Source: Lachnospiraceae bacterium (GTDB taxonomy: Bacteria > Bacillota > Clostridia > Lachnospirales > Lachnospiraceae). From it: a DNA stretch of 51,354 nt. The stretch spans positions 1 to 51,354 of the forward strand of contig JAFZLB010000091.1 in NCBI GenBank assembly GCA_017551665.1. The letters run 5' to 3'. The number at the start of each line of letters is the position of its first letter. Position 1 is the first letter of the stretch. Of the stretch, positions 41,957 to 50,444 are shown one piece after another. Below the pieces are notes generated by a model. The model had not been told where the DNA came from and searched no databases. It was given only the letters and a program-made list of their open reading frames with translations. The position numbers were made by a program, and so were the translations under genes.

Positions 41957-43076
41957 TTTTGCTGCCGTCACAAAAAAACTGGGCTTTGGTCTCATGCGTC
42001 TGCCGAAGATGCCGGACGACAAAACAAAAATTGATGTCGAACAGGTGAAGGAAATGGTGGATCTCTTTCTGGACGCCGGCTTCACTTACTTTGACACCGC
42101 CTATGTGTACGACAACGGCGGTTCGGAGCGGGCCGCAAAGGAAGCGCTGATTGACCGCCATGACCGCGAGCGCTTCACCATCGCGACAAAGCTCAACGCT
42201 TGGCTGGGCAAGCCCGACGAAGCCGCGGCGAAACAGCAGCTGGAAACCTCGCTGGAACGCACGGGCGCGGGCTACTTTGATTTCTATCTGCTGCACGCCC
42301 TGCAGCTCAACAACAAGGAAACTTACGAAAACTACGGCCTCTGGGATTTCGTGCGGGAGCAGAAAAAGAAAGGGCTCATCAAGCACTGGGGCTTTTCCTT
42401 CCACGCCACGCCGGAGCTTCTGGACGAGCTTCTGACCAAATACGATGACGCGGAATTCGTGCAGCTGCAGCTCAACTACGCGGACTGGGAAGACCCCAAC
42501 ATCGCCTCGCGCGCCTGCTATGAGGTGGCCAGAAAACACGGCAAGGAAATCGTCGTCATGGAACCGGTCAAGGGCGGCATGCTGGCGAATCCGCCGCAGG
42601 AAATCCAGGAACTCTTCCGCGCCGAAAACCCGGAAGCCTCCTTCGCGTCCTGGGCCATCCGCTACGTTGCCTCGAAGGAAGGCATCATCACGGTGCTCTC
42701 CGGCATGTCCAATCTGGAACAGATGCAGGACAACATCTCTTACATGAAGGACTTCCAAAAGCTGTCCGCGCGGGAAGAAGAAGTGATCGCAAAGGCGCAG
42801 CACATCCTCGCGTCTTCGGATGTCGTCCCCTGCACCGGCTGCCAGTACTGCATGCCCGGCTGCCCGATGAACATTACGATCCCCGGCATCATCCGCGCGA
42901 TCAACGAGCTGCGCATCTACCGGGACAAAGCGCAGGCCGACCGCCGCTACGGCTTCTCCACGCACGGCTCCGGTCTCGCGAAGGACTGCATCGCCTGCAC
43001 GCAGTGCGAAGGCGCCTGCCCGCAGTCCCTGCCGATCATTTCGCTGCTGCAGGAGGCGGCGGGGATGTTCGATTGA
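41946..43076 (+). CDS. Aldo/keto reductase with C-terminal 4Fe-4S ferredoxin domain
   Basis: A 376-residue oxidoreductase. The N-terminal aldo/keto reductase barrel begins KKLGFGLMRLPK and contains YFDTAYVYDNGGSERAAKEA with the usual Asp/Tyr. The C-terminus has two Cys clusters (CTGCQYCMPGCP and CIACTQCEGACP) that fit two 4Fe-4S clusters. Such fusions are common in anaerobic Firmicutes; natural substrates are mostly unknown. AAAGGAGG precedes ATG 41946, which lies inside the end of the yihY-like gene. Confidence 0.94.
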   Translation: MSTDFAAVTKKLGFGLMRLPKMPDDKTKIDVEQVKEMVDLFLDAGFTYFDTAYVYDNGGSERAAKEALIDRHDRERFTIATKLNAWLGKPDEAAAKQQLETSLERTGAGYFDFYLLHALQLNNKETYENYGLWDFVREQKKKGLIKHWGFSFHATPELLDELLTKYDDAEFVQLQLNYADWEDPNIASRACYEVARKHGKEIVVMEPVKGGMLANPPQEIQELFRAENPEASFASWAIRYVASKEGIITVLSGMSNLEQMQDNISYMKDFQKLSAREEEVIAKAQHILASSDVVPCTGCQYCMPGCPMNITIPGIIRAINELRIYRDKAQADRRYGFSTHGSGLAKDCIACTQCEGACPQSLPIISLLQEAAGMFD

Positions 43077-43086
43077 GAACGGTGAA

Positions 43087-43215
43087 CTGCCTGCCTCGGT
43101 GGCTGATGTTTCCTCTTCGCTCTATTGTGCCGGACACTCCGCCGAGCCTAAGGTCTCGGCTCCGTGGCACACAAGCCGCTCAGAGGAAATCATGCACCCA
43201 CCGGGCGCGGCAGAT
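43087..43215 (-). repeat. 129-nt foldback repeat, copy B
   Basis: It lies between the convergent aldo/keto reductase and hemZ genes and is inverted relative to copy A (27618-27746). Its stem has TTTCCTCT/AGAGGAAA where A has TTTCCTCC/GGAGGAAA, and CTGCC/GGCAG where A has CCGCC/GGCGG, so pairing is kept although bases changed. Confidence 0.8.
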
Positions 43216-43229
43216 TTCAGTTGTCGTTT

Positions 43230-44498
43230 TCAGGAAAACAGCATCTCTTTCCGCTCGATCATCTCATCGACTCTTGAAAGGTACGCTTCCAGTTCCTTCA
43301 CGTTAGCGGCGCGGCGGATGAGGCCGTGCTGCGGGTCGTCCGGCGGCACGTTCCAGACGCGCTTCGTGATGGCGCCGGCGCCGCAGGCGAGAATCGACTG
43401 CACTTCCTCCATACCGAGAATATTTGTCAATCCTTCTTTCCCCGGCTTCGCGAACCCGATATTCTCCATATTCCCTGTCATATTCTTCTGTCGATATAAG
43501 TAGTACGGCACAAGCCCCATTTCACGCGCCCCTTCAATGGCAATACGCGACATGGCAGCCGCAATTTCATGCTGTGTCGATTCCGCCGTGCCTGTCCGCT
43601 CCTCCCACATCCGCGACCCGCGCTTCAACGCCAGCGAATGCACCGTAAGATCGTCCGGCGCGAGCTTCGCGATCTCGCGCATCGTGAAGGCCACGTCCTC
43701 CGGCGTTTCCCCGGGAAGGCCCAGGATAATGTCCATGTTGATGTTCTCGAAGCCCGCGTCCCGCGCGAGGTGGAAGGCCTCGCGCGTCTGCTCGACGGTG
43801 TGGGCCCTGCCGATGGCGTCGAGCGTGCGCTGCCGCATGGTCTGCGGATTGACGCAGATGCGGTCGACATCGTATTCGCGAAGCGTCAGGAGTTTTCCGA
43901 TGACGTCGAGGATGGAATCCGGACGGCCGGCCTCGACGGTGAATTCCTTGACCTTCGAGAAGTCAAAGGTCGCGCGGAGGAATTTCAACAGCCTCGTCAG
44001 CTGCGCGACGCTGAGCGAAGTCGGCGTGCCGCCGCCGATGTAGACCGTGTCGAGGCGTACGCCGCGCATGAGCTTCGCCGTTGCCGCCAGTTCCTTTTCG
44101 AGGCAGACGAGATATTTATCCGTCATGGACGCGTATTTTGTCTTGAGGACCTCCGTCCGGTCGGGATGCGAGGCGGAAGGACTTCCCGCCTGCTGCAAAG
44201 GATACGCCGCAAAGGAACAGTAAGCGCAGCGGGTCGGACAGAAGGGAATGCCGACATAGAGACTGTATCCGTCCGCGTAATGATGCCGGGACAGAATCTC
44301 CGTTTCACGCCGCGCGATCTCAATGCTGAGCCGCGCTTTTTCCTCCGTGACCAAATGAACGTTTTTAAGATAACTAATAATCGTATTATCGTCTTTTTTG
44401 TCCGCCAGCATCTGCGTCGCAATCTTCGTCGGGCGGATGCCGGTGAGTGCGCCCCAGGGCAATTCCCGCCCCGTTTCCTCGGACAGGAGCGCGTACAA
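43230..44498 (-). CDS. hemZ: Downstream fragment of hemZ: radical SAM coproporphyrinogen dehydrogenase-like
   Basis: The longest start-initiated reading frame of the interrupted hemZ is 422 residues from TTG 44498. It covers the conserved core: LPWGALTGIRPTKI, the radical SAM cluster motif CPTRCAYC (Cys-x3-Cys-x2-Cys) in YVGIPFCPTRCAYCSF, and VYIGGGTPTSLS. Even if only this part is made, the catalytic domain is complete. The frame is open further upstream to 44757, but without an ATG. HemZ-type enzymes oxidise coproporphyrinogen without oxygen or act in related reactions. Confidence 0.85.
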   Translation of the reverse strand: MYALLSEETGRELPWGALTGIRPTKIATQMLADKKDDNTIISYLKNVHLVTEEKARLSIEIARRETEILSRHHYADGYSLYVGIPFCPTRCAYCSFAAYPLQQAGSPSASHPDRTEVLKTKYASMTDKYLVCLEKELAATAKLMRGVRLDTVYIGGGTPTSLSVAQLTRLLKFLRATFDFSKVKEFTVEAGRPDSILDVIGKLLTLREYDVDRICVNPQTMRQRTLDAIGRAHTVEQTREAFHLARDAGFENINMDIILGLPGETPEDVAFTMREIAKLAPDDLTVHSLALKRGSRMWEERTGTAESTQHEIAAAMSRIAIEGAREMGLVPYYLYRQKNMTGNMENIGFAKPGKEGLTNILGMEEVQSILACGAGAITKRVWNVPPDDPQHGLIRRAANVKELEAYLSRVDEMIERKEMLFS

Positions 44499-44870
44499 TG
44501 CCTGTTTTATCGTGTTTTTCGGTGTTGTGACAGACGCGTCGCTTCCGTTGGTGGATTCGTTGACTGCGGCGGTCGCTCCCTCGTCGCCCTCCGCCTGCTC
44601 CTCTTCCGCCAGAGCGTCATCCTCCTCCGTCGGGAAGCAGATAGTTATCGTTATATCGTTATTATTTAATTTGTATAACGTTATATTGATTTCGCCGGCG
44701 GATTTTTCTCGAATGCGTTTGATCGTTTTATCGTTTGAATTTAATTGTAATATCGAATCTTAAATGTCCGCGACAGCATCCGCCCGCACCTCTTCATCCT
44801 GATAAAAGGCCTTCACCAGCGAATGTACGTCGTATAAAAATTTATCTTTGCTCAGCAGTATATTGATCAT
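43230..44870 (-). pseudogene. hemZ: hemZ interrupted by an in-frame TAA
   Basis: The true start is ATG 44870-44868, overlapping the stop of the upstream MBL gene (ATGA). It encodes a clear HemZ N-terminus, MINILLSKDKFLYDVHSLVK, then AFYQDEEV. After 36 codons a TAA (44762-44760) stops it. The same frame continues (DSILQLNSNDKTIKRIREKS..., then INITLYKLNNNDITITICFP) into the radical SAM core without a shift. Read through, the protein would be 546 codons plus the final stop, near the usual HemZ length. The sequence beside the stop (44640-44762) is unusually AT-rich. Possible causes are a nonsense mutation, a base error, readthrough or reinitiation. Confidence 0.8.
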
Positions 44871-45517
44871 ACAAAGGGATTATACTTCTTCTCATACCCG
44901 ATCGTGGTTTCGTCCATGTGGCCGGGATAGACGACCGTGTCGTCCGGCAGCACAAAGAGCTGTTCGCGGATGGAGCGCACCAGCGTCCCCATGGAGCCGG
45001 TGGGCAGGTCGGTGCGGCCGACGGACTGATGAAACAGCGTATCGCCGGAGATCAGAAGCCCTCCTTCTTCGAAGTAATAACTCGCGCCGCCGATCGTGTG
45101 TCCCGGCGTGTACAGCACCTTGCAGGACATGCCGGCGCAGGTGAAGATTTCATCGTCCTTGAACCACACATCGGGATGCACCGTCACCGGATCCCCGACG
45201 GAGGAGGAACAGTTGATGTCCGCGTCCTCGCAGAGCGGGCGCTCCTCCTTGTGACAGTACAGCTTCGCGCCGCTGCGTTCGCAGAGCTCCTTCACGCCGC
45301 CGATATGATCGAAATGCGCGTGCGTCAGAAGCACCGCGTCCACGACACAGTCCCGCTTTGTCAGCGCGTCGTAGATTTTGTCCCCGTCCGAGGGCGGGTC
45401 AAAAAAGATGCCGTGATGCTTGCCGTCGCCCGCGTCATAGCTTTCCTTATACAGAAAGTAGCCGTTCGTCGCGGCAATGCCCAGTACCATGCTGATGATT
45501 TTGTAATCCGTATTCAT
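44867..45517 (-). CDS. MBL-fold metallo-hydrolase (glyoxalase II-like)
   Basis: A 216-residue metallo-beta-lactamase-fold hydrolase. The zinc motif THAHFDHIGG (HxHxDH) lies near residue 66, further ligands are in YTPGHTIGGASY and ISGDTLFHQSVGRTD, and a late His in YPGHMDETTIGYE. This small group resembles glyoxalase II and YcbL-like thioesterases; the substrate is unknown. ATG 45517 lies one base after the rel stop, and its own stop overlaps the hemZ ATG by 4 nt, so translation is tightly coupled along the operon. Confidence 0.92.
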   Translation of the reverse strand: MNTDYKIISMVLGIAATNGYFLYKESYDAGDGKHHGIFFDPPSDGDKIYDALTKRDCVVDAVLLTHAHFDHIGGVKELCERSGAKLYCHKEERPLCEDADINCSSSVGDPVTVHPDVWFKDDEIFTCAGMSCKVLYTPGHTIGGASYYFEEGGLLISGDTLFHQSVGRTDLPTGSMGTLVRSIREQLFVLPDDTVVYPGHMDETTIGYEKKYNPFV

Positions 45518-45518
45518 G

Positions 45519-47804
45519 TTACGCCGTCGCCCTTTCCACATCAATGACCCCGGTGATCGTGCGCAGCTTGTCGATGACGCCGCGCAGCTCCACGATGGAA
45601 CCCACATCAAAGGAAGTCTCCATCGTCACCAGCCCCTGCTTGGAGGTCCAGGTGTTCATGGAGCGGATCCGCAGACCCGCGTCCGTAAGCATCCGCGAGA
45701 CATCCACCAAGAGCCCCGCTCTGTCATTGGCGAAGATCTTGATGTCCGCCGTGTATTTTTCTCCCTCCGTCAGGAGCGAGCGTTCCCACTCCGCCTCAAT
45801 CAGGCGGGACTTCTCTTCCTCCGTCAGCTCCTGCATGTTGTGGCAGTCACGGCGGTGTACGGTCACGCCGCGGCCCCTGGTCACGAAGCCGACGATCTCA
45901 TCGCCCGGCACGGGATTGCAGCAGCCGCCGAAGCGCACGGCCACGTCGTGAATGCCGCGCACCACAATGGCGTTGCGCCCGGAGGAAATCCGCGCGGTGT
46001 CGCCCTGATCCTGTACCGCCGCCAGCACTTCCTCGTCCGTGATGCCGCTGCCCGCTTCCTTGCGCTGCAGCTCCAGCAGGCGGCCCACAATCTGTCCTTC
46101 CTTTAAGCCGCCGTGTCCGATGGCGGCCAGGACCGCGTCCCAGTCCCGGAAGCCGTATTTCTTTAAGATGATCTTCTGAAAGGCCGGCTTGTTGATCTCC
46201 GCAAGATCCACGTTCTTGCTCTTCGCGTAGGACGTGAGCAGCTCCTTGCCCCGCGCGATGTTCTCTTCCTTGCGCTCATGGCGGAACCAGTAGTTGATCT
46301 TGCTGCGCGTCGACGAGGCCTTCGCAATCAGCAGCCAGTCCCTGGACGGACCGTGGGAATTCTGGCTCGTGATGATTTCGATCTGGTCCCCGTTCTGAAT
46401 GACGTAATCATTGGGCACCAGCTTGCCGTTCACCTTCGCGCCGGTCATCTTGTTGCCGACGGCGGAGTGAATGCTGTAAGCAAAGTCAATGGGCGTGGAA
46501 CCCGCCGGCAGATTCTTGACATCGCCCGCCGGCGTGAAGCAGTAGACATCCTCCGCGAAGAGATTCAGGTCGCTCTTCAAAAGATTCATGAACTCCCTGT
46601 TGTCGGACATGTCCTGCTGCCATTCCAGAATCTGGCGCAGCCAGGCCAGCTTCTCTTCCTCGCTCGTCTCCGCCTTCTTGCCGTCCGCGGCCACCTTGTA
46701 TTTCCAGTGCGCGGCGATACCGTATTCCGCCGCCTTGTGCATCTCATGCGTGCGGATCTGCACCTCAAAGGGAATGCCGTCGGAGCCGAAGAGCGTCGTG
46801 TGCAGCGACTGGTACATGTTCGGCTTCGGCATGGCGATATAATCCTTGAAACGCCCCGGAATGGGCTTGTACATTTCGTGAATGACGCCCAGCGCCGCAT
46901 AGCAGTCCTTGACCGTGTCCACGATGATGCGCACGGCAAAGAGGTCATAGAGCTGATCCAGCGTCTTGTTTTGATTGCGCATCTTTTTGTAGATGCTGAA
47001 GAAATGCTTGACGCGGCCGTTCACGTCTCCGCGCAGACCCGCAGCGGTGATGTGAATGCGGACCTGCCGCACCACTTCCTCGACATAGGCTTCCCGCTGT
47101 TCCAGGCGTGCCGCCACCTGCCGCACAAGATCGGCATAGGCCTCCGGCTCCAGATACTGCAGCGCCAGGTCATCCAGCTCCACCTTGATCTTGCTGATAC
47201 CAAGACGCATCGCCAGCGGCGCGTAAATATCCAGCGTCTCCTGCGCGATGCGTTGCTGCTTTTCCGGCGGCATGTGGTTCAGTGTCCGCATGTTGTGCAG
47301 ACGGTCCGCCAGCTTGATGATGATGACGCGGATGTCCCTTGCCATGGCAAGAAACATGTGACGCAGGTTCTGCGCCTGCATTTCCAGCTGCAGCGGCGTT
47401 TTGGACTTTGTGTTATACTCGCCGTGCTGATGCAGATTCTGCAGCTTTGTCACGCCGTCCACCAAAAGCGCGACGTCGGGGCCGAACTGCTCGCCGACCT
47501 CCGCCAGCGTCATGTAGGTATCTTCCACAACATCATGCAGCAGTCCCGCGGCAATGGTTTCCTGGTCCATTTCCAGATCCGCGAGGATGATGGCCACCTG
47601 CAGCGGGTGAATGATATAGGGCTCTCCCGACTTGCGCACCTGGCCCTCGTGCGCCTCGGCGGCGACCTTGTAGGCGCGCTCGATCATGGAGATATCATCG
47701 GAGGGATGATATTTCCGCACATGATCCAGCAGCTCCTGATGCAGATGATCCGGTGTCAGGAACTCGTTGATCGCCTGGATTTTGCCGTCGTCGAGTGTCG
47801 TCAT
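45519..47804 (-). CDS. relA: Bifunctional (p)ppGpp synthetase/hydrolase Rel
   Basis: A 761-residue long RSH enzyme that makes and degrades the stringent-response alarmone. The HD hydrolase motif LLHDVVEDT (about 88-96) is intact. The synthetase has RFKDYIAMPKPNMYQSLHTT and EVQIRTHEMHKAAEYGIAAH. TGS (FTPAGDVKNLPAGSTPIDFA), a Cys-containing segment and a C-terminal ACT domain follow. Both activities should be functional. ATG 47804 directly abuts the apt stop (TAAATG). The order apt-rel is conserved in Firmicutes. Confidence 0.97.
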   Translation of the reverse strand: MTTLDDGKIQAINEFLTPDHLHQELLDHVRKYHPSDDISMIERAYKVAAEAHEGQVRKSGEPYIIHPLQVAIILADLEMDQETIAAGLLHDVVEDTYMTLAEVGEQFGPDVALLVDGVTKLQNLHQHGEYNTKSKTPLQLEMQAQNLRHMFLAMARDIRVIIIKLADRLHNMRTLNHMPPEKQQRIAQETLDIYAPLAMRLGISKIKVELDDLALQYLEPEAYADLVRQVAARLEQREAYVEEVVRQVRIHITAAGLRGDVNGRVKHFFSIYKKMRNQNKTLDQLYDLFAVRIIVDTVKDCYAALGVIHEMYKPIPGRFKDYIAMPKPNMYQSLHTTLFGSDGIPFEVQIRTHEMHKAAEYGIAAHWKYKVAADGKKAETSEEEKLAWLRQILEWQQDMSDNREFMNLLKSDLNLFAEDVYCFTPAGDVKNLPAGSTPIDFAYSIHSAVGNKMTGAKVNGKLVPNDYVIQNGDQIEIITSQNSHGPSRDWLLIAKASSTRSKINYWFRHERKEENIARGKELLTSYAKSKNVDLAEINKPAFQKIILKKYGFRDWDAVLAAIGHGGLKEGQIVGRLLELQRKEAGSGITDEEVLAAVQDQGDTARISSGRNAIVVRGIHDVAVRFGGCCNPVPGDEIVGFVTRGRGVTVHRRDCHNMQELTEEEKSRLIEAEWERSLLTEGEKYTADIKIFANDRAGLLVDVSRMLTDAGLRIRSMNTWTSKQGLVTMETSFDVGSIVELRGVIDKLRTITGVIDVERATA

Positions 47805-48329
47805 TTATTTTCCTTCGTAGGAAATGGCCGCGTCCAGCCGGTAGTCCTTGATGCGTTCGCGCCCGTTCAGTCCCTTCAGTTCCATGAGCACCAGAACGCC
47901 CACGACCGTACCGCCGCAGCTTTCCACTAACTTGATCATGGCTTCCGTCGTACCGCCGGTGGCGATCAGGTCATCCACCAGAAGCACTTTCTGTCCCTCG
48001 GCGATGGCGTCCTTATGCATTTCCAGGACCCCCGTGCCGTATTCCAACTCATACTCCACGGAAATCGTTTCCCGCGGCAGCTTTCCCTTTTTGCGGATCA
48101 GCACAAAGGGCTTGTGCTGATTGTAGGCGATGGGCGTGCCGAAGATAAAGCCTCTGGACTCCGCACCGACCACCACATCATACTCCAGATCCTGCACCAG
48201 ATCCTGCATCGTGCGGATCGCGAGGGACAGCCCGTCCGCGTCCTGCAGGACGCTTGTCACGTCCCGGAACATAATCCCCGGCTCCGGAAAATCCGGAATG
48301 GTCACGACATACTCTTCCAGTTTTTTCAT
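47805..48329 (-). CDS. apt: Adenine phosphoribosyltransferase
   Basis: A 174-residue purine salvage enzyme converting adenine and PRPP to AMP. The PRPP-binding motif VLLVDDLIATGGTT is at about residues 115-128, with AESRGFIFGTPIA and the N-terminal PDFPEPGIMFRD as expected. AGGAGG precedes the ATG. It directly precedes rel on the same strand, with no gap. Confidence 0.97.
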   Translation of the reverse strand: MKKLEEYVVTIPDFPEPGIMFRDVTSVLQDADGLSLAIRTMQDLVQDLEYDVVVGAESRGFIFGTPIAYNQHKPFVLIRKKGKLPRETISVEYELEYGTGVLEMHKDAIAEGQKVLLVDDLIATGGTTEAMIKLVESCGGTVVGVLVLMELKGLNGRERIKDYRLDAAISYEGK

Positions 48330-48340
48330 ACCTGAACCTC

Positions 48341-49066
48341 CTATACTCTCGCGTCCTGTCTTGCATACTTTCTGACACTGAAAATCGCCACAATATCCAG
48401 TATGATCACAAAGACAAGAAAGATTGTCTTCATCATCTGATATCCCGAGGTCACGGAATAATCGTAAAACCCGTGCAACAGCATCGGAAGCAACAGGCTT
48501 AAGGCCGTATACTGCGCCATTCTTCCCCTGAGGCCGTACCGTTCACAGGACTTGGCAAGGCCGTAAAAATGCCCCATAAAGATGCCGCAGATGCAATGCA
48601 GGGGGATGGCCGTTACCGCCCGTGACGGCGCCACACCGACCCCGTAATGGAACACATACATCAGGTTCTCCGCCGCCGCAAAGCCTAAGGACACGAAGGC
48701 GCCGTACACCACCGCGTCAAAGCGGTAATTAAAAGCCGGATGCTGCCAGGTGCCAAAGCGGAGCATCAGATACTTTCCTGCTTCCTCCACCAGTGCGATG
48801 ATCAGGAAGTAATAAATAAACCTGTACAGCGGGCTGTATACATTCGGATACACCGTCTTCAGAAAGGACACCGAAAGCCTTTCCATCCATCCGGCGAGGA
48901 TGGTCAAACCCGCACCGAGCAAAAACAGCTTCAACAGCAGTCCCGCGGGTTCCCGCTCAATCCTGTCCTGCCGGTAAATCACATACATCAGCAGCACTGC
49001 CGGCAACAACGACACAATCAGGCCGATATCGAAATATGCAGCTACAAATTCAAAAATCAGTTCCAT
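48341..49066 (-). CDS. prsW: PrsW-like intramembrane metalloprotease
   Basis: A 241-residue membrane protein with about seven hydrophobic helices. PrsW (M82) motifs are present in order: EEAGKY, FAAAENLMYVF, IPLHCICGIFMGHFYGLA and LLHGFYDY. In Bacillus PrsW makes the first cut in the anti-sigma factor RsiW. No anti-sigma gene is seen here. Its ATG immediately follows the stop of the SGNH hydrolase gene (TAAATG), so the two are coupled. Confidence 0.92.
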   Translation of the reverse strand: MELIFEFVAAYFDIGLIVSLLPAVLLMYVIYRQDRIEREPAGLLLKLFLLGAGLTILAGWMERLSVSFLKTVYPNVYSPLYRFIYYFLIIALVEEAGKYLMLRFGTWQHPAFNYRFDAVVYGAFVSLGFAAAENLMYVFHYGVGVAPSRAVTAIPLHCICGIFMGHFYGLAKSCERYGLRGRMAQYTALSLLLPMLLHGFYDYSVTSGYQMMKTIFLVFVIILDIVAIFSVRKYARQDARV

Positions 49067-50212
49067 TTATTCTCCGGAAATCTGCTGCCAGGCGTACGCC
49101 TTAATCACCTTTGCCCAGTCGTTGTAAACCTTGAAGTGCACATGCACATACTTATCCGAGGAAAGCTCCGGCTTCATAAAGTTACCGTCCCCCTTGGAGG
49201 TCGCGGCGATGTCGACAAAGCCCCAGCCGTTCTCCGCCGCCATCTGCTGCAGACGGCTGTTATAGTACGCGATATTGTCCCCGTTCAGACCGCCCTTTTT
49301 GATCCCCGGATAAGGGTAGGTGGCGCTCATCACAATGATGCGGACGCCGGGCACCGCGCCCTGGATTCTTCCGATCAGCGTCTTGTACTTCGTGATCAGG
49401 TCATCCACCGGCGTGTAGCTGATGTCGTTGATGCCCAGGAAGAGGAAGACCGTATTCGCCCGCAGCGTGGACGCGACGTTCCAGGGCGGAATGCGCTGTC
49501 CGCGGAAGGGCGGATGCATGCCGCCGTTCGTTTCCCTTAAGGCGTGCACCAGGGCATAGCTCGGCGCCGCCTGGAAGTGGAAGGATTTCAACAAAGAATC
49601 ACTGCTGCCGGAACAGACCATGCCAAAGCCGGACATGACGGAATCCCCCACAAACAGCGTCGTGCCGTAATAGTTTTTGATCAGCTGCAGTTCCTCTGCC
49701 GAATACTCCCTGCTGTTCCAGTACGCAGGCAGCGGCGAGGCTTCCACAAAGGACTTTGCCTTCTCCGCGTGAATCTGGTTGTTCGCCACGGTGCCGACAT
49801 AGGCCGCACGGCCCTCCGAAGCACCGAAATCCACAAAATGACGCCAGAGCGCACTGCGGTTATAACCGAAGGCACGCTTCAGATCCGCGTATTCATCCGC
49901 GTAACGGCGGTAATCAAAATTGGACTTGTTCAAGCCTGTCTGGGCACCGGAAATCGTCCCGCGGGAACCGTTCGTCAGATAGACCGTGCGGCCTTCCGCA
50001 AAGCCCGAATCCAAGTAATGATTCCAGAGCTGCTTCTGGTTATAGCCGAAGGTCTGTTTCAGATCATCGTAATCATCCGCGTAACGCCGGTAATCAAAGG
50101 TTTCGTAGGTCACACCGGGCGGCGGTGCCGCCTGTGCGCGCAGCGAAAAAGATCCGCAAAGCAGAATGAATATCATGCAAAACAACAGCATTTTTTGTGA
50201 CTTATTCTTCAT
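49067..50212 (-). CDS. Secreted SGNH hydrolase with two N-terminal repeats
   Basis: A 381-residue protein with a signal peptide (about 1-28, ending AQAA). Two 38-residue repeats (FDYRRYADDYDDLKQTFGYN and FDYRRYADEYADLKRAFGYN) each end HY/HF..G..EGR; such repeats occur on clostridial surface proteins. The SGNH/GDSL hydrolase part has FVGDSVMSGFG (nucleophile Ser), FLFLGINDISY (Asn) and a late DKYVHVHFKVY (His). It may deacylate a glycan or lipid; the substrate is unknown. AAAAGGGGGA precedes the ATG. It is the first gene of the operon leading to rel. Confidence 0.9.
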   Translation of the reverse strand: MKNKSQKMLLFCMIFILLCGSFSLRAQAAPPPGVTYETFDYRRYADDYDDLKQTFGYNQKQLWNHYLDSGFAEGRTVYLTNGSRGTISGAQTGLNKSNFDYRRYADEYADLKRAFGYNRSALWRHFVDFGASEGRAAYVGTVANNQIHAEKAKSFVEASPLPAYWNSREYSAEELQLIKNYYGTTLFVGDSVMSGFGMVCSGSSDSLLKSFHFQAAPSYALVHALRETNGGMHPPFRGQRIPPWNVASTLRANTVFLFLGINDISYTPVDDLITKYKTLIGRIQGAVPGVRIIVMSATYPYPGIKKGGLNGDNIAYYNSRLQQMAAENGWGFVDIAATSKGDGNFMKPELSSDKYVHVHFKVYNDWAKVIKAYAWQQISGE

Positions 50213-50298
50213 CGCTTCCCCCTTTTACGCGGAACTGGACATATCATTTCTATTCTACCACGAAATAAAAAAAAAAACCACGCACTCGTCGGAAGTCC

Positions 50299-50428
50299 GC
50301 CGTGCGATCGTCGGAAATCGCTGCGCGATCTCCGACTACGCGGGCGTTCGCCCTATGAAATAGCACAAACGAAAACCGGGAAGGATGCGAGCACCCTTCC
50401 CGGTATTGTTTGCGCTATTTCGCACGGC
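50299..50428 (+). repeat. Cloverleaf-type spacer element, copy 4 (tuf-SGNH)
   Basis: GCCGTGCG/CGCACGGC close 130 nt. Hairpin 1 is GTCGGA/TCCGAC with ATCGC-TGC-GCGAT; hairpin 2 is GGGC-GTTC-GCCC. The third arm starts GAAATAGC/GCTATTTC and carries the tuf terminator at its tip. It fills most of the 232-nt spacer between tuf and the SGNH hydrolase gene. Confidence 0.6.
50375..50404 (-). terminator. Terminator of tuf
   Basis: ACCGGGAAGG (50375-50384) pairs with CCTTCCCGGT (50395-50404). On the minus strand TTTTCG follows. The stem is prolonged outward by GTTTG/CAAAC and GCTATTTC/GAAATAGC. Confidence 0.75.
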
Positions 50429-50444
50429 TCATTGGCCTGCGCGA

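Noticed and set aside
44760-44762. Stop-codon reassignment as explanation for the hemZ interruption
   Set aside because: TAA clearly terminates many genes here (glpK, dhaK, apt, the SGNH gene), so a general change of code is not tenable.
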